NCBI RefSeq assembly: GCF_037969875.1
Contig: NZ_CP150218.1
Location: forward strand, 1,550,001 to 1,614,000
Source of the DNA: Paenibacillus sp. FSL R7-0337
Lineage (GTDB): Bacteria > Bacillota > Bacilli > Paenibacillales > Paenibacillaceae
DNA length: 64,000 nt
Direction of reading: 5' to 3'
Positions 61,339 through 64,000 of the stretch are shown here, piece by piece (the first letter of the stretch is position 1; every line of letters begins with the position of its first letter). The position numbers and the translations under genes are program-made. Under the pieces are notes generated by a model. It did not search any database. It saw only the letters and a program-made list of their open reading frames with translations, and was not told the origin of the DNA.

Positions 61339-62094
61339 TTACTGCGCAATCTGCTCGCGGATGTTCGCGAGGATCTTCTTCTCCAGCCTCGACACCTGCA
61401 CCTGCGAGATACCGAGGCGGCTGGCGACTTCGGACTGGGTCTGATCGCGGTAATAGCGCAGATACACGATCAGACGCTCGCGCTCGCTTAGAGCGCCGAT
61501 GGCCTCGTTCAAGGCCAGCTTGTCGAACCAGCGCTCCTGCGACTCGTCGGCGATCTGGTCGATCAGCGTGATCGGATCACCGTCGTTCTCGAAGACGGTC
61601 TCGTGGATCGAAGTCGGCGGCTTGTTGGCTTCCTGGGCGAAGACGATTTCTTCGGGCGTGACGCCCAGCGCTTCGGCCACTTCACCGATGGTCGGGAGGC
61701 GGTCGAGCGTTTTGGACATCTCATCCTTCATCTTGCGCACCTTGTTGGCCATCTCCTTCAGCGAGCGGCTGACCTTAAGCGTGCCGTCATCGCGGAGGAA
61801 CCGCTGGATCTCGCCGATAATCATCGGCACCGCATAGGTGGAGAACTTGACCTCATAGCTGAGGTCGAATTTATCAACGGACTTCAGCAGTCCGATACAG
61901 CCGATCTGGAACAAATCATCCGGTTCGTATCCACGGTTCATAAACCGCTGCACCACCGACCAGACGAGGCGGATATTGCAGTTGACCAGCGTGTCGCGGG
62001 CCGTATGGTCCCCTGCTTGACTGAGCGCGATTAGACGTTTGACCTCCGCATCGTCCAAATAGGTCGGCGGAGCTTTTTTTGATTCTGCTTCCAT
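61339..62094 (-). CDS. sigF: SigF, forespore-specific sigma factor
   Basis: First compartment-specific sporulation sigma factor. It has 251 residues. Region 2 is RLVWSVVQRFMNRGYEPDDLFQIGCIGLLKSVDKFD (split at GYEPDD) with KFSTYAVPMIIGEIQRFLRDD; region 4 is LSERERLIVYLRYYRDQTQSEVASRLGISQVQVSRLEKKIL. Held inactive by SpoIIAB and released by SpoIIAA. It lies 11 bp after spoIIAB. Confidence 0.95.
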   Translation of the reverse strand: MEAESKKAPPTYLDDAEVKRLIALSQAGDHTARDTLVNCNIRLVWSVVQRFMNRGYEPDDLFQIGCIGLLKSVDKFDLSYEVKFSTYAVPMIIGEIQRFLRDDGTLKVSRSLKEMANKVRKMKDEMSKTLDRLPTIGEVAEALGVTPEEIVFAQEANKPPTSIHETVFENDGDPITLIDQIADESQERWFDKLALNEAIGALSERERLIVYLRYYRDQTQSEVASRLGISQVQVSRLEKKILANIREQIAQ

Positions 62095-62105
62095 GGCTCC
62101 AACCC

Positions 62106-62561
62106 CTAATTGTATAAAGCTTTTTTCGAGACGATGGTTTTCTTCATGGAGATTGAGGTTCCGCGTCCCGGTTCGCTGATAACCTCGAATTCATCCATGA
62201 AATTCTCCATAATGGTGAAGCCCATACCTGACCGCTCCAGCTCCGGCTTCGAGGTATACAGCGGCTGCTGGGCCAGCTCCAGATCCTCAATGCCCCGGCC
62301 CTTATCCTCAATCGTCAGGTGCACGGTCTCATTGTCGAGCGAAGCGGATATACTGACAACGCCAGCGGGATCACTGTCATAACCGTGAATAATACAATTG
62401 GTGACAGCCTCCGAGACTACCGTCTTCAGGTCATTCAGCTCCTCCATCGTCGGATCGAGCCGGGAGACAAAGGCCGCCACTACGACACGCGCGAACGATT
62501 CATTCTCAGACAGCGCAGCAAATTGGACACTCATGAAGTTACGGGCTTCGCTACTAGTCAT
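62106..62561 (-). CDS. spoIIAB: SpoIIAB, anti-sigma-F factor and kinase
   Basis: A 151-residue GHKL-type protein that binds sigma-F and phosphorylates SpoIIAA. It shows the N-box [13 protein letters not shown], the G1 box IEDKGRGI and the G2 box [13 protein letters not shown]. Start overlaps spoIIAA by ATGA. Normal length (B. subtilis 146). Confidence 0.95.
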   Translation of the reverse strand: MTSSEARNFMSVQFAALSENESFARVVVAAFVSRLDPTMEELNDLKTVVSEAVTNCIIHGYDSDPAGVVSISASLDNETVHLTIEDKGRGIEDLELAQQPLYTSKPELERSGMGFTIMENFMDEFEVISEPGRGTSISMKKTIVSKKALYN

Positions 62562-62911
62562 AACGCGACCTCCAAATCCGAGAGTGCAGAGCTCTCGTCG
62601 TCATATAGGGGCATGATTTTGAACAGGCCCGACATTTCCAGCAGGCGCTTCACAGGCGCTGTGGCATCGCAGACTGCCATTTTGCCGCCCTTACTGCGGA
62701 TCAGCTTGTACCGTCCCAGAATCACTCCGAGACCCGAGCTGTCCATGAACTGCAGCTCCTTCAGACTCAGGATCAGATGCTCCACCTGGCCCCGCATAAT
62801 TGCTTCATCCATATCCATACGTACATAATCGGCTGCGTGATGATCCAGTTCCCCGGACAACCGGACAATCAGCACACCCCGGTGATGCTCCATCTCCACA
62901 TGAGAATTCAT
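62558..62911 (-). CDS. spoIIAA: SpoIIAA, anti-anti-sigma factor
   Basis: A 117-residue STAS-domain protein. [15 protein letters not shown] carries the regulatory Ser (residue 58 from this start, matching the B. subtilis Ser58 that SpoIIAB phosphorylates and SpoIIE dephosphorylates). Start ATG 62911 follows GAGGAG; the open frame to 62995 is not needed. First gene of spoIIAA-spoIIAB-sigF, with a 235-bp gap to dacF. Confidence 0.95.
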   Translation of the reverse strand: MNSHVEMEHHRGVLIVRLSGELDHHAADYVRMDMDEAIMRGQVEHLILSLKELQFMDSSGLGVILGRYKLIRSKGGKMAVCDATAPVKRLLEMSGLFKIMPLYDDESSALSDLEVAL

Positions 62912-63146
62912 GCTTGCCACTCTCCTCTTCGTTGCTTGGACAACCGCCCTGTAACCATTTCTTTCCCCTACAAGGACAAGGTTTCTACACCGCAATTGAG
63001 GATTCCTGCCTCACGACAAAACTAGAAGAAAACTCCTAAGAACTTACACAAAGCCCCTAGTTCAATCTACAAAAAAGAACAAATCGCGAACAGGTGAAAT
63101 ACTGGAGCATGTGCGGCGGTTGGCAGATCAAATGGATCGGCAGCCT

Positions 63147-64000
63147 CTAATCCTTCGTGAACATAGCGCCCGTGGCCCGCTTGAACAGCTTCCACCAGCC
63201 CGCCTTCGGGATCGTTTCGCCTGCCTTCAGCTCATATTCCTTCAACACATCGTTCCCCTGATAGACCACCAGCTTGCCGACCGTCTGGCCTTCAGCCACC
63301 GGAGCCTTCACCTGCTCATTCAGCACCAGCTCGTGGCGGATGCCCTCCTGAGTCACTCCTTTACGGAGCAGCACACTATAGTCTTCCTTCGCCACCAGCG
63401 GCAGCTGCGACTTCACGCCCTTCTCAATCCTTACCGTGCCGATGGTGTCGCCTGCCTTGTGAATCGTATGCAATTTATATTGGGAAAAGAGGTAGTCGAA
63501 CATCGCTGAGACCTCGCTGTTACGGGTCTTGGTGTTCGGCTCACCCAGCACTACCGCTACAGCACGCAGGCCGTCTCTGGCCGCCGTCGCCGACAGACAG
63601 AACTTCGCTTCGGACGTATATCCCGTCTTCAGTCCGTCAGCCCCTGTGTAGAACCGCACCAGCTTGTTGGTGTTGACCAGCCAGAACGGCTTGGTGGAAT
63701 CTTTGCGCAGGTAATCCTGATAAGAGCCGGTGTATTTGATAATCTGCTCATGCTTCAGCAGCTCCCGGCTAATGACGGCAATATCATGCGCGGAGGAATA
63801 ATGATTCGCAGCCGGCAGGCCGTTGCAGTTGGCGAAATGAGTATCCTTCAGGCCCAGGTCCTGCGCCCTCTGGTTCATGAGATCGACGAAGGCGCTCTCC
63901 GAGCCGGCGATTTTCTCCGCCATAGCTACGGAAGCATCATTGCCGGAGGCCATCGCGATGCCCTTCAGCATATCGTCCACCGTCATTTCCTCGCCCGGCT
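63147..64000 (-). CDS. dacF: DacF D-alanyl-D-alanine carboxypeptidase (5' end beyond window)
   Basis: Partial: about 284 C-terminal residues, with the start outside the window. PBP5-family low-molecular-weight enzyme. It shows the PGEEMTVDDMLKG lead-in, ASGNDASVAMAE (SxN motif), ADGLKTGYTSEAKFCLSATA (KTG) and a C-terminal beta domain ending in an amphipathic WWKLFKRATGAMF anchor. The position before spoIIAA matches B. subtilis dacF. The SxxK nucleophile region is not in the window. Confidence 0.93.
   Translation of the reverse strand, partial: PGEEMTVDDMLKGIAMASGNDASVAMAEKIAGSESAFVDLMNQRAQDLGLKDTHFANCNGLPAANHYSSAHDIAVISRELLKHEQIIKYTGSYQDYLRKDSTKPFWLVNTNKLVRFYTGADGLKTGYTSEAKFCLSATAARDGLRAVAVVLGEPNTKTRNSEVSAMFDYLFSQYKLHTIHKAGDTIGTVRIEKGVKSQLPLVAKEDYSVLLRKGVTQEGIRHELVLNEQVKAPVAEGQTVGKLVVYQGNDVLKEYELKAGETIPKAGWWKLFKRATGAMFTKD

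Noticed and set aside
62912-63146. Sigma-H promoter of the spoIIA operon
   Set aside because: AGGAGTT and GGAAT occur on the minus strand but about 25 bases apart, too far for a sigma-H promoter; no better match found by eye.

Overview
The window reads as a chromosomal segment of an endospore-forming Firmicute, most likely a Paenibacillus. Reasons: roughly balanced GC with strong AGGAGG-type ribosome binding sites, the sporulation genes spoIIAA-spoIIAB-sigF, dacF, spoVAA/AB/AF, spmAB, dacB and ytfJ, a GerA-type germinant receptor operon, an S-layer-homology surface protein, and short tandem intergenic repeats of the kind I associate with Paenibacillus. Nearly all core genes lie on the minus strand.

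Backbone. Read on the minus strand from the right edge, the gene order dacF-spoIIAA-spoIIAB-sigF // spoVAA-spoVAB-spoVAF-lysA-ppiB // (mscL) // ribD-ribE-ribBA-ribH // scpA-scpB-(DUF2953)-ytfJ-dacB-spmA-spmB // rluB-resA-resB-resC-resD-resE follows the order known from Bacillus subtilis. It is interrupted by about 30.7 kb of accessory DNA between sigF and spoVAA (30.6-61.3 kb), by an IS3-family element with repeats between spmB and rluB, and by an LPXTG surface protein with a membrane protein between ppiB and mscL. spoVAC, spoVAD and spoVAE, normally between spoVAB and spoVAF, are absent here. SpoVAF carries an unusual acidic N-terminal extension of about 400 residues.

Regulation visible in the sequence. 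Two FMN riboswitches are present. One precedes ribD with an attenuator hairpin. The other precedes an EamA/DMT-family transporter 14 kb away, which makes that protein a candidate flavin importer. Three Fur boxes mark an iron-siderophore locus: an AraC/Btr-like regulator fused to a binding-protein domain, a siderophore-binding lipoprotein, and an operon of two FecCD permeases plus a ferredoxin-NADP reductase-like flavoprotein. No ATPase gene is present. Candidate sporulation promoters (sigma-E for dacB, sigma-G for gerA and spoVAA, sigma-F for ytfJ) and many intrinsic terminators are given.

Accessory region (30.6-61.3 kb). From left to right: a secreted protein, the riboswitch-controlled transporter, a membrane-tethered PstS-like protein, a repeat cluster, an IS110-family transposase, a carboxylesterase, an AI-2E-family transporter, a GNAT protein, a 2Fe-2S thioredoxin-fold protein, the iron locus split around a gerA-gerC-gerB operon, oleate hydratase with a TetR regulator, a metallophosphoesterase that appears to start at ATC, an ECF sigma factor fused to a DUF1835-type domain, an SLH/YDG-repeat surface protein and a KptA-type RNA 2'-phosphotransferase.

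The least explained signal is a set of intergenic tandem arrays with a unit of 51 bp (17 codons, about five helical turns) at 7.1/8.6 kb, 19.5 kb and 34.9-35.3 kb. At least two unrelated sequence families share this length, and one array is split by the IS3 element.
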